DNA of 64,000 bases from Viola odorata. Taxonomy: Eukaryota; Streptophyta; Magnoliopsida; Malpighiales; Violaceae. A program made the position numbers and the translations under genes. The notes beneath the pieces are model-generated. The model was not told the DNA's origin. It saw only the letters and a program-made list of their open reading frames with translations, and searched no databases. Position 1 is the stretch's first letter; every line of letters starts with the position of its first letter. This document shows, one piece after another, positions 55,281 through 64,000 of this stretch. The stretch lies in contig OY829537.1 in the NCBI GenBank assembly GCA_963691705.1, positions 74,979,352 through 75,043,351 on the forward strand, written 5' to 3'.

Positions 55281-55290
55281 GACACGTGTC
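55281..55290 (+). promoter_or_regulatory. G-box-type palindrome GACACGTGTC
   Basis: Upstream of gene b. Identical palindrome, with similar flanks (ATGATGA...AAGACACGTGTC), upstream of the minus-strand copy at 32980-32989. Confidence 0.62.
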
Positions 55291-55516
55291 CTTCCACAGA
55301 GAGGCGTTTGGAGCAGGCGTCTCCTAGGGAGTTGCGAGTGCAGAAGCGTTTCGTCCTTATTTCAAATTTGCACCTTCTGGCGCGTGCCTTACTTTATGAC
55401 GCGCTGCTTCGCCACATGTTTGCTGCTGACTGGTCGCCCTTTCAGGGTTATATCTATTGTTTCTTCTACCCCTTTTTCTTTTTCCATCTTTCCCTTATAC
55501 GCTATTGTGTCTTTGG

Positions 55517-55523
55517 ATAAATA
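55517..55523 (+). promoter_or_regulatory. TATA-like box of antisense gene b
   Basis: TTTGGATAAATACTTTG, 114 bases before the ATG at 55631 and between the palindrome and the gene. Confidence 0.45.
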
Positions 55524-56348
55524 CTTTGTGCCGCTCTCTCTTTCTGGTTCAAGACTCCTCGCATTCTCTTTCACGAAGGTACAAGGTACACGTCCTTTTT
55601 TCTTTTCTCTTTGTTTCTTCCTTGTTAGCCATGGCTAGAACTAAAAAATCCTCTAAAGAAGGAGATCCTCAAAGGTCCTCCGGGGAAGAAGTAATTGACA
55701 CTACTCCCACTTCTCTGTACACGCTGCCCTTAATTAACCGTAGACTTGTTGGGTTTTCTGCGCGATTTCCCAAGGAATATCCCGTGCATCCTGCTTCTGA
55801 GTCGCTTCGACTGAACAGCATTTTGCCCGGAAATAGTAGAATGTTGTATGCTAAGCTCTTCGATCATGGGTTTCGTCTCCCTCTTGACCCGCTTGTAAAA
55901 TTGTTGTTGGTTGATTCTGATTTGGCTCCGGCTCAGTTGAGTCCTAACGCAATTTGCGTTGTTAGTGCTTTTGCCGCACTGTGCCGTTTCAAGGGAATAG
56001 AATCTCCCACCTTAGCGTTGCTTCATGACATTTTCCAATTGTATTCCCGTAAAGGGGTGATATCGATATCGCCTCGCTACGAAGACGGTTCTTTGAAGCC
56101 CTTTACCTGGAAACTAATGGGCATTGAGTCCTCTATTCCTCACTGGAAAGAGGATTTTTTTATTGTCGATCTGCCTGAGCCGTTGTGGAGGGCTGGCTTC
56201 AACGAAACAATTAAAGATGGGGCTTGGGGTCATCGGAAACCCCTTTCCGACCCGGAGGATGGCTGGTTGAAGACGCTGCTTCAATTTGATTTTAGTGTTG
56301 ATGCCCGAAAAGTGGCCAACGGGTTGCCCTTGGAACAGTGCAAGAAGG

Positions 56349-56416
56349 GTGAGCGTTTAACCTTTTTCCTTTGCGTTGTCAAGAAGTACTAACGCTAACG
56401 TTTAATGACTGTGCAG
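56349..56416 (+). other. Intron 1 of antisense gene b (68 bp)
   Basis: GTGAGC donor, TACTAAC branch point, GTGCAG acceptor. Splicing joins KK to VPPPGWEPEYF; without it the frame ends at TAA 56390-56392. Confidence 0.8.
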
Positions 56417-56694
56417 TGCCTCCGCCTGGTTGGGAGCCCGAGTATTTCCGGAGGAGGAGGAAACAGGAGGCGAAAAAGAAAGCTGCCGCTGAAGCTAGGG
56501 TTGCTGCTGCCGCTAACGCCGAGGAAGGGGAGGCCACCGCTACCGCTAACGTTACGGGCACTCGGGTTGTAAGACAGAAAAGGCCTAGGAAAGCACGTGC
56601 TGCCCCATCCGTTTCGTCCCAGACTGTTGTTTCTTCAGAGGCTACGGTTGATCTGATTCCTGTTGGGATTCCTCTTGTGTCCTCCACCACTCAG

Positions 56695-56769
56695 GTGAGC
56701 ATTTTTCTTATTTTTAGAACTTTGTCTTTCTTTTTACACGATTTCCTTATCACGTCCTGCGCTATTTAG
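56695..56769 (+). other. Intron 2 of antisense gene b (75 bp)
   Basis: GTGAGC donor after codon CAG, T-rich body, TATTTAG acceptor. Splicing keeps the frame, while the unspliced frame ends in TAG at the acceptor. Confidence 0.72.
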
Positions 56770-57917
56770 GAAGTCGTTGCTGCTTCTGTCCCCTCTACCT
56801 CCCAGGGAGATATGGGTATCGCCGATGTCCTTCGCGAGCGTCAGAAGAAGGCTCGCTATGATCTTCAGAATAGCCCTTCTTCCTCGGCCGCAATCGTAGT
56901 TCGAGTGCCCTTGGGGGCGAGGGTGCGTCTGCTGATCAATCTGAACCTGTTGATTTTGGCGGTCAACCCCATGTGCCTCCTGGTTCTCCGATCCATTCTG
57001 CGCACACCTCAACGGGCTATGATTCTGATGCCCTTAATCCTGAGGTGCCCGGAGGTAATGAGGTCTCAATGCCTAACGTGGAGGGCTCCACTAGCCGGCC
57101 AGCTTCTCCTGGTGCGTTGTTCTTTATTCCGATGCCTCATCCAACTATTGCAAGGGGTGGCCCCGCACCTGCCTTAATGGCTGGTATCTCTCCATACGAG
57201 CCTCCTCTCCTACCGACTCATCACATTAGCTTACGCTCCTTTAGGGACAGTATTCTGCAGTTTCCTGCCGATGCTGATCATGAGACCGTGATTTCCTCTA
57301 CCGCTTATCTGGTGGCAGAGATTTTGTCTCTTCCAAGGGAGAGGGATGCCTTTGTGGCTCGGGGCGAGCAGGGGCGCATCAACTTCCTTCGCTCTCAGGC
57401 ATTTTCTATGCTTTGCCATCTTCACTATATGGATGAGGAGAATGCCAGAGCTGCAGCTAACGGGCAAGGAGAGATAAACAGGCTACTGGAAGAGCGATAG
57501 CGTCTTGAGAATGCCCTTGCTGCTGCCAACGAAGGTATGGAGACTGCTCGGGGAGAGGCTACCGCGGTTAAACAAGAGTTGGAGGCCGCTAAGTTGGCTT
57601 TGGAGGAGGAGAGGCGACAACGTGCTGATCTGGCCATACGCCTCTCTCAGGAGGAGAATAGCCTGCGTCTGGAGAGACAGAGAAACGCTGAGCTATCTGT
57701 CGATTCCTCCCTTAACGCTGAGAAGAACCGTTGGTACTTAGAGCAGGGTGGGGGAATCATGTCAGAAGCCGTGATGCATCATTATGGAGTTGAGGAGCTC
57801 CGTATTGACGATCTCTCTGCGTATTTTGACAAGAGAGCCTCAACCATTACTGATAGCGGTTTCTACCAGTGGAAGGCTGCTCAGCAAGGAGGGGTCAACG
57901 CGCAGCCCAATCTTTAG

Positions 57918-58307
57918 ACTTTTTGTTGTTTAGATGTTTTACATTTTTGTGGCTGGCGGGCCCGTCCATGTTTTGTACTTTAAACGATGTCGGCCTTGAC
58001 TTGGCTAATCCACTCTTTTTAGATAGAAGTTCTTTATCTGCTTTTCTTCATAATGCCGTTTGATCACTTGTCCGCATGGGACATTTGGCGTTAGGTTTCC
58101 ATAGACACATAGTTTCGCGTTGTATCCCGTTAGCTTTTCATCAGCTGCATTCAAGTAGCATGTCCATTATATCCTCCGATAGCCTTTCTGAGAGTAATTC
58201 AGCGTTGCTTCCGCATCTGCTGCACTCATATTCCTGCCGTCCCTCGTTGTCAGAGGGGGCTTTACGTCTATTTCAACGTTGTTGTTGCAGTATGGTCACC
58301 TCTCCGT
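57918..58307. other. Non-coding stretch after antisense gene b
   Basis: Probably the 3' untranslated region of gene b, then unique sequence. No ORF of interest. Confidence 0.5.
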
Positions 58308-58616
58308 CATCGTTTCACCGGGTATCTACCGCGCGGCTACTAGTTAGGATTTCTTTTATTTCTTTTCACCACAGATAGGCTCCAACATCGCTTCACCGGG
58401 TATCAAACGCGCGGTTACTAGTTGGGATGTCTTTGTTTCCTTTCGCCACAGATAGGCTCCAACATCGCTTCACCGGGTATCAACCGCGCGGCTACTAGTT
58501 GGGATGTCTTTGTTTCCTTTCACCACAGATAGGCTCCAACATCGCTTCACCGGGTATCAACCGCGGGGCTACTAGTTGGGATGTCTTTGTTTCTTTTCGC
58601 CATAGATAGGCTTTGG
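58308..58616. repeat. Four tandem copies of a 77-bp unit
   Basis: Each starts CATCGCTTCACCGGGTATCA (first copy one base longer) and ends ACAGATAGGCTCCAA. Copies begin at 58308, 58386, 58463 and 58540. Confidence 0.92.
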
Positions 58617-58618
58617 GG

Positions 58619-59095
58619 AGTGCCTCGTCTTAGTGAGTTGTCTGATCAGGACCAGCCATCACAAGGATAGGACTTTTCACCCCCAAACGTTGTACCTCAC
58701 GTCCGTGGAATCGTGCCTCGTCTCAATGGGCCGTCTATGTGAGCACGGTTACCACAAGGATAGGATTTTCACTTCCAGGACGGAGTTGGTCTCTCCTTGG
58801 GGCGTGCCTCTCCTTATGGGGTTACCACAAGAATAGGATTTCACTCCCAAGGATTCCGGGGCGTGCCTCATCTTAACGGGCCGTCTATGTGAGCACGGTT
58901 GCCGCAAGGATAGGATTTTCACTCCGGGGAGCCGTTTGGGGTCGTGTCTCGTCTTAATGGGTCGTCTATGTGAGCACGGTTACCACAAGGATAGGATTTT
59001 CACTCCCAAACGCCTTGTTATGCCAGGGCGTGCCTCGTCTTAGTGAGCTGTCTGATCAGGACCAACCATCACAAGGATAGGATTTTCACTCCTGG
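58619..59095. repeat. Degenerate tandem repeats with CACAAGGATAGGATTTTCAC core
   Basis: Seven related units combining GTGCCTCGTCTTA, GTCTATGTGAGCACGGTTACC or CTGATCAGGACCA, and ACAAGGATAGGATTTTCAC. They end about 90 bases before the pol stop. Confidence 0.88.
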
Positions 59096-59183
59096 CATTC
59101 TTCGCTACCTGCATATTACCAGTAGCAAACGCATAGTGAATATCTCGATATTCATTTATTAGAATAACTTTGATGTTACCCGA

Positions 59184-62100
59184 TTAGCTCCTGGCGTGGT
59201 ATAACCTCAGCCGAGCGATGTTCCAAGAGTTCTGCAGGGGCGTTCCCTCGAGCGTTTCCAGGCGGTATGCTCCTTTTCCCACAATGCGGGCGACACGATA
59301 CGGTCCATCCCAGTTTGGACTGAGTTTTCCCATACGTTGTCCTGCCGCCCGTTTGTCTCTGAGCACTAAATCTCCAGTTTTGAGCAATCGCTCCCTCACT
59401 TGCCGGTTGTGATATTGTGCCATTTTCCTTTTATAGTGCAGGGTTTTCAGGAGGGTTTCCTCGTGTGTTTCTGGTAGAGTATCGAGGTTAGCTCGTAACC
59501 TTTCTTCATTGTTTTCTTCTTTGAAGTGAGCCACCCGGAGGCTCATCATGCCAATCTCGACTGGTGTGACAGCTTCGGTTCCGAATGCTAACGTTAACGG
59601 GGTCTCTCCCGTGCTAGCCTTGACAGTCATGCGGTAGGCCCATAGTACATATGGCAATTCGTCTGGCCATTTCTTCTTGGACCCTTCCAAATTTCTTTTG
59701 ATGCCACTAAGGATGCTGCGGTTAGTTACTTCCGCCTGGCCGTTGGTTTGGGGATGTGCCACAGAGGAGAATCTTTGCTCTATCTGGAACTCTGCACATT
59801 GATCCCTGAAGAACTGGCTTGTAAATTGTGTCCCGTTATCGCTAACTAGCACGCGTGGTACTCCAAATCGCATGATGACTTGGTGTTTGAAGAAACGCCA
59901 AATTTTTTCGGCGGTGATGGTAGCTAACGCCTCAGCTTCGGCCCACTTTGTGAAGTAGTCTACCGCTACGACCACAAATTTTAACTGAGATCTGGCCTTT
60001 GGAAATGGGCCCAGGATGTCAATCCCCCATTTTACAAACGGGCACGGTGCGACTATTTCTGAAATTGGCACAGCAGGTTTTCGAGGAATCTTAGCATATT
60101 CCTGGCATTTCTGACAGGTTTTCACGAAGTTATGACAATCTCGTCGAATGGTGGGCCAGTAAAATCCCGACCGAAAGACTTGGGCTGCTAGAGTACCGCT
60201 AGCAATGTGCATGCCACATATCCCTTCGTGAATTTCACGTAACACATGTAAGCCTTCTTGCTCCGTTATGCATTTAGCGGCCGGATGGGAGAAACATCTT
60301 CGTATTAACTCTCCGTTATAATATGTGCATCGTGCTGCCCGTTTTAGGACTTTCTTTTTCTCTGTCTGGTCTCCCCGTAGTTTATCATGTTTCAGATATT
60401 CTATCACTGGGATCCTCCAATCATTTTCCATTTCTTCCACACAGAGCGATGCCTGCTCTTCCATGAAAGAAGGTGTAGGCAGTTCTCCATAGCGCACGTC
60501 ACTGGGTATTGAGGCTTCCGAATTGGCTGCCATCTTGGCGAGGCTATCGGCCTCTTCATTGTTTTCTCTAGGAATGTGCTCAAAGGTGACCAGGGTGCCT
60601 TTTTCCTGTATCTCTGACAGCTCATGCTTCACTTTGGCTAAGTATTGGGCCATGATGGGTTCTCTGGCTTGGGAGTTCCCCAGAACCTGATCCATTATTA
60701 GCTTGGAATCTCCTCGGATCTTTAAACGTGTTCTGTCTTCCTTCTCCACACCAGGAGTGGCTCCGATAGAGAAACTGTTTCCAATTCTGAGTCCTGCCAG
60801 CAGCGCTTCATATTCAGCCGCATTGTTGGATAATGGCTGCAGGATTCTGATGGCGTATCGCATCTCCAGGCCGTTTGGTCCAACTAAGAAAACTCCTGCG
60901 CCAGCTGATTCTTGATTTTTTACTCCATCTACGTGGATGACCCACGTATCTGTATATGTCTCCGGAGACGGTAGGCATGGACTTTCTGCTTCTTCCTCCA
61001 ACAGATCTATCTTTGTGTCCCTTGTGAATGTGCACTCAGCTATGAAGTCAGCTAACGCTTGGGCTTTAACGGCCGGTCTAGCTTTGTATTGCAGCCCGTA
61101 TTGTTCGAGCTCGATAGCCCAAATTAGCATTCTTCCTGAAGATTCAAGTTTTCTGAAGATTCTTCTCAACGGCTGATCCGTGAGTACAATGACGGGGTGG
61201 GCTTGGAAGTATCGATCCATCTTTCTCGTGGCTTGTACTAGAGCGAGTGCTATCTTCTCGATAGGAGCGTATCGCAGTTCGGCATCTTTCAATATGTGAC
61301 TCACGAAGAATACAGGACGATGCACGTGCCCTTCACTTCGCACAAGGACGGCGCTGACTACCTCGTCAGTTATTCCCAAATATAGATATAGTTCGTCGCC
61401 GGGCTCGGGCCTCGTCAGCACTAAATCTGATGATAGGTAAGCTTTTAGTCCTGCAACCGCTTTCTCACATTCCTCTGTCCATCCGAAGGGAGCCTTGTTG
61501 CGGATGACTTTGAAGAAAGGCAAACATCTCTCGCCTTGCTTAGATATGAATCGCCCCAACGCAATGATGCGCCCGGTTAACTTCTGTATCTCTTTGACAG
61601 TTCGCGGGGATATCATATCCTGGATGGCTTTTATCTTTGACGGGTTGGGTTGGATGCCCTTCTGGCTGACCACATAGCCCAAGAATTTTCCCGTTTGGAA
61701 TGCAAACATGCACTTCCGCGGGTTTAACTTCATCTTGTGCTTTCTCATCACATTGAAAACTTCTTCCAAGTCAGTGAGGTGTTCTCTGAAACTCCGACTT
61801 TTGATCAAGATATCGTCTACGTAGGCCTCTACATTTCTCCCGATTTGATTTTTAAAAACTTTGTTTGCCATACGCTGAAATGTTGCACCAACATTCTTTA
61901 GCCCAAACGGCATTGCAGTATAGCAGTATGTAGCCCTAGGAGTGATGAAGGCAGTTTTTTCTTCGTCCTCTACGGCCATAGGGATTTGGTGATATCCGGA
62001 ATTCGCATCTAGGGAGCTTAGATAAGCATACCCAGCGGTTTGATCGACTAACTGATCTATTCGCGAAAGGGGATAGCAGTCCTTGGGACAGGCATTATTT

Positions 62101-64000
62101 AGGTCAGTAAAGTCGATGCACATGCGCCAGTCCCCGTTAGGCTTTGGGACTAACACAGGATTAGCTAGCCAAGTCGGGTACTGGACTTCTCGAATGAACC
62201 CCGCCTCTGTGAGCTTTAGCAACTCCTTTTCGATGGCGGCTATCTTTTCCGATGAAAAAGCACGTCGCCTTTGTTTAACAGGCTTGGCGTCAGGACTAAT
62301 GTTCAGCCGGTGTTCTGCGACCTTCCGAGAGATTCCGGGCATGTCTGCTGGTTTCCACGCAAACTCTCCCTTGCATTTCCTCAACAGCCGGATTAATTGC
62401 GCGTTCTCTTCAAGGCTTAATTTCTCACTGGCTAAGAGATTCGTTTCACTATCCTTACCGATAGGGATTGATACCATCTGATCTAGCGGCTGAGTGCGCT
62501 TTTCTTCTTTATCATCGAAAGGGTCGTCTGCCACGCAAACGTAGCGGTCACAACTCCTTTGAGTCATAAGTAAGTAGCATTCGGCTGCCAGCTTTTGGTC
62601 CCCTTTGATTGAGACCACGCCGTCCCATGAGGGATATTTCATCCGCAGGTGTTTTTGAGATATGGCCACTCCAAAACGATTAAGGAATGGTCGCCCCAAA
62701 ATGGCATTATACGGTAACGTTAGGTCTACGACCAGAAATAATAGCTCTTCGGAGCGTTTGGATGTGTCTTCTCGGAAGTACACCGGCAGGGATGTTATTT
62801 CGGCTACCGGAATCGATACTCCATCAATCCCAATAATTGGCCTCGTGCAAGACGATAGCTCACCGTCAGGTCGTTTCATCAAGTTGTACGCTTCCAATGA
62901 AAATAGATTCACTGCACTCCCGTTATCGACAAGGGTCCTTCTTACCCCATGACTTCCAATGACGGGCGTTACAACCATCGCGTCATTATGCAGGAAGACG
63001 ATGCCTTTTTCGTCCTCCTCTGAGAAAGACAATATCATTCTGTCTAAGGCACTTATCGCCTCGATTTTCATTTGCGCGTTCTCCCGTTTGCGCTTTTCTC
63101 CAGGGTTGGGCATTTGCGGCATAATTTGCTCGCAATAGGGTGCTCCCCCCGCAATGATATTTATCATGGGCATTTGGTCGCTATCGATAGCGAGCGCTTC
63201 TCTATTTGGCCCGAGGGGAACTGCGTTAGCCCCTGTAGCGTGCGAGGGCGCTTGCCTCTGCTCAGTTGTATTTCCAGTTGGGTTATTTCTGGCTTCCTCC
63301 CTTACCTTTGTGGCAAATTCCCCAAGGTAGCCCTCTTCGACCAATCGCTCTATAGCCGATTTTAACTCTCTGCATACATCTGTTGAATGTCCCTTGACCT
63401 TATGGAATTTGCAGTATGCATTTTCTCTTCCTCCCATGATTACTCCTGGTTTCAAGGGAGCTGGGTAGCGGATAGGCAAATTTCTCTGTTGGACTATTGC
63501 TAAGATCTCCGCCCTTGGGAGTATGAGAGATGGGAGGTCAGGATCGTATATCCGACCCTTTGGCGGTTCCGTTTGCTTCTGAGTGGGGGACCCTCCAGGT
63601 CTTCCTTTTGAGAAATTGCCTCTCTGCCGGTTAGAGGTCTTGGTGTTATGTTCTTTCCGCTGCCCGGGATCCTCGGTGGGTTTAGCGTCAGGGGCATTGC
63701 TGTTCAGGACGTTAGGGGCCACATATGGGTCCGTCGGCATGCCTCGGATCCATTCTCTATTTTCCTCCTCTTCCATTCTCGCATAGTTATGCGCTTTCAG
63801 CCTCAACGCATCCAGGGTCGTTGGGGGGTCCACCGTTAGCGTATCTTTCAGTTTACTGTATCGACAATTGCGTTTCAGGGCCTCAATCGCAAAATCGATA
63901 GTGACCCCTAGCGTTAGGGACATTTCAAGATCAAATCGACCTAAGAAGTCGTTCAACGATTCCTGTGGTTTTCGATGGATATCGAACAGCGCAGCTGCTG
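59184..64000 (-). CDS. gag-pol: Tat gag-pol polyprotein, intact, continues past window edge
   Basis: About 1,605 uninterrupted codons with no start inside the window; at 64000 the frame is still in gag (AALFDIHRKPQESL). In order: gag C-terminus (VDPPTTLDALRLKAHNYARM), zinc knuckle (CKFHKVKGHSTDVC, about 63415), protease (LVDNGSAVNLFS, about 62930), RT (WRMCIDFTDLNNACP; catalytic YVDD about 61815), a degenerate first RNase H, and a second archaeal-type RNase H (HVDGVKNQESAGAG about 60930; NNAAEYEALLAGL; RGDSKLIMDQVL). Integrase has an HHCC finger (HEGICGMHIASG, CQKCQEYA, about 60240-60090) and DDE residues at DILGPFPK, SDNGTQF and NGQAEVTNRS. The double RNase H is the hallmark of the Tat lineage. 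Probably competent. Confidence 0.95.
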   Translation of the reverse strand, partial: AAALFDIHRKPQESLNDFLGRFDLEMSLTLGVTIDFAIEALKRNCRYSKLKDTLTVDPPTTLDALRLKAHNYARMEEEENREWIRGMPTDPYVAPNVLNSNAPDAKPTEDPGQRKEHNTKTSNRQRGNFSKGRPGGSPTQKQTEPPKGRIYDPDLPSLILPRAEILAIVQQRNLPIRYPAPLKPGVIMGGRENAYCKFHKVKGHSTDVCRELKSAIERLVEEGYLGEFATKVREEARNNPTGNTTEQRQAPSHATGANAVPLGPNREALAIDSDQMPMINIIAGGAPYCEQIMPQMPNPGEKRKRENAQMKIEAISALDRMILSFSEEDEKGIVFLHNDAMVVTPVIGSHGVRRTLVDNGSAVNLFSLEAYNLMKRPDGELSSCTRPIIGIDGVSIPVAEITSLPVYFREDTSKRSEELLFLVVDLTLPYNAILGRPFLNRFGVAISQKHLRMKYPSWDGVVSIKGDQKLAAECYLLMTQRSCDRYVCVADDPFDDKEEKRTQPLDQMVSIPIGKDSETNLLASEKLSLEENAQLIRLLRKCKGEFAWKPADMPGISRKVAEHRLNISPDAKPVKQRRRAFSSEKIAAIEKELLKLTEAGFIREVQYPTWLANPVLVPKPNGDWRMCIDFTDLNNACPKDCYPLSRIDQLVDQTAGYAYLSSLDANSGYHQIPMAVEDEEKTAFITPRATYCYTAMPFGLKNVGATFQRMANKVFKNQIGRNVEAYVDDILIKSRSFREHLTDLEEVFNVMRKHKMKLNPRKCMFAFQTGKFLGYVVSQKGIQPNPSKIKAIQDMISPRTVKEIQKLTGRIIALGRFISKQGERCLPFFKVIRNKAPFGWTEECEKAVAGLKAYLSSDLVLTRPEPGDELYLYLGITDEVVSAVLVRSEGHVHRPVFFVSHILKDAELRYAPIEKIALALVQATRKMDRYFQAHPVIVLTDQPLRRIFRKLESSGRMLIWAIELEQYGLQYKARPAVKAQALADFIAECTFTRDTKIDLLEEEAESPCLPSPETYTDTWVIHVDGVKNQESAGAGVFLVGPNGLEMRYAIRILQPLSNNAAEYEALLAGLRIGNSFSIGATPGVEKEDRTRLKIRGDSKLIMDQVLGNSQAREPIMAQYLAKVKHELSEIQEKGTLVTFEHIPRENNEEADSLAKMAANSEASIPSDVRYGELPTPSFMEEQASLCVEEMENDWRIPVIEYLKHDKLRGDQTEKKKVLKRAARCTYYNGELIRRCFSHPAAKCITEQEGLHVLREIHEGICGMHIASGTLAAQVFRSGFYWPTIRRDCHNFVKTCQKCQEYAKIPRKPAVPISEIVAPCPFVKWGIDILGPFPKARSQLKFVVVAVDYFTKWAEAEALATITAEKIWRFFKHQVIMRFGVPRVLVSDNGTQFTSQFFRDQCAEFQIEQRFSSVAHPQTNGQAEVTNRSILSGIKRNLEGSKKKWPDELPYVLWAYRMTVKASTGETPLTLAFGTEAVTPVEIGMMSLRVAHFKEENNEERLRANLDTLPETHEETLLKTLHYKRKMAQYHNRQVRERLLKTGDLVLRDKRAAGQRMGKLSPNWDGPYRVARIVGKGAYRLETLEGTPLQNSWNIARLRLYHARS

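Larger units (their letters stand above)
55631..57917 (+). pseudogene. Antisense accessory gene b, three exons (gypsy-type transposon domain plus coiled coil)
   Basis: ATG 55631 (MARTKKSSKEGDPQ). Exon 1 (to 56348) carries ESLRLNSILPGNSRMLYAK, RKGVISISPRYEDGS and EDFFIVDLPEPLW. Intron 1 (56349-56416, 68 bp) has GTGAGC, a perfect TACTAAC branch point (56387-56393) and GTGCAG. Exon 2 (56417-56694) is basic and Ala-rich (YFRRRRKQEAKKKAAAEA). Intron 2 (56695-56769, 75 bp) is GTGAGC..ATTTAG. Exon 3 runs to TAG 57917 with a long coiled coil (AVKQELEAAKLALEEERRQR). Two lesions: a one-base slip in the G-run near 56918-56923, and a TAG at 57498-57500. Same domain plan as gene a, so the two are probably ancient duplicates. 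Function unknown. Confidence 0.8.
50364..64000 (-). mobile_element. Intact-coding Tat-lineage element with antisense gene cassette
   Basis: On the minus strand: gag-pol (64000-59184, open to the window edge), tandem repeats (59095-58308), about 7 kb holding four genes on the opposite strand, then the 3' LTR (50900-50364). The 5' LTR lies right of the window. It inserted into the pol gene of the plus-strand Tat element. Extra ORFs, some antisense, between pol and 3' LTR are known in Tat elements; the size and intron content of this cassette are notable. Confidence 0.82.

Overview
The window is a block of nested and broken transposable and viral elements from a plant nuclear genome. The evidence is plant-type Ty3/gypsy retrotransposons (Athila and Tat lineages), a Mutator-like (MULE) transposase gene with plant-type introns, and endogenous plant pararetrovirus (Caulimoviridae-like) sequence. 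I see no ordinary host gene, rRNA or tRNA gene. It looks like an angiosperm, probably a dicot; the species cannot be named from the sequence.

Layout. (1) 1-11893 (+): an almost complete Athila-type retrotransposon. It has the 3' part of the 5' LTR, a primer-binding site, gag, pol, a post-pol ORF, a long 3' non-coding stretch with two hairpin/polypurine modules, and a 1,666-bp 3' LTR. The two LTRs differ at only about 2 of 667 comparable positions, so the insertion is young, yet gag carries a stop inside its zinc knuckle. (2) 11894-16568 (-): a deletion derivative of a Tat-like element, with tandem repeats, a broken gag and an LTR-like TATA box. (3) 16569-29042 (-): a pararetrovirus locus about 12 kb long, bounded by 435-444 bp direct repeats. 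It holds two different reverse transcriptase genes, a movement-protein/coat region, an extra downstream ORF, a transactivator (viroplasmin)-like ORF and a candidate promoter. (4) 29043-35875: AT-rich and repeat-rich sequence, then a minus-strand cluster of Tat-type accessory genes whose gag-pol is missing. (5) 35876-44918: a MULE transposase pseudogene, terminal repeats, a hAT-like MITE, a GRF-type zinc-finger fragment and the end of a second MULE. (6) 44919-50363 (+): a decayed Tat element that is interrupted exactly at a codon boundary of pol. (7) 50364-64000 (-): the interrupting Tat element. Its gag-pol is intact up to the window edge, and between pol and its 3' LTR lies a cassette of four genes on the opposite strand.

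The most interesting system is that antisense cassette (about 51.0-57.9 kb). The genes have their own TATA boxes, and two of them have short GT-AG introns. One intron lies at the same place in a second, diverged cassette on the minus strand at 31.9-35.7 kb. The upstream region of one gene shares the palindrome GACACGTGTC at nearly the same distance from the ATG in both cassettes. Introns can survive in a retroelement only if they are antisense to the genomic RNA, so this arrangement argues for independently transcribed, spliced accessory genes. The second highlight is the two-polymerase pararetrovirus locus.
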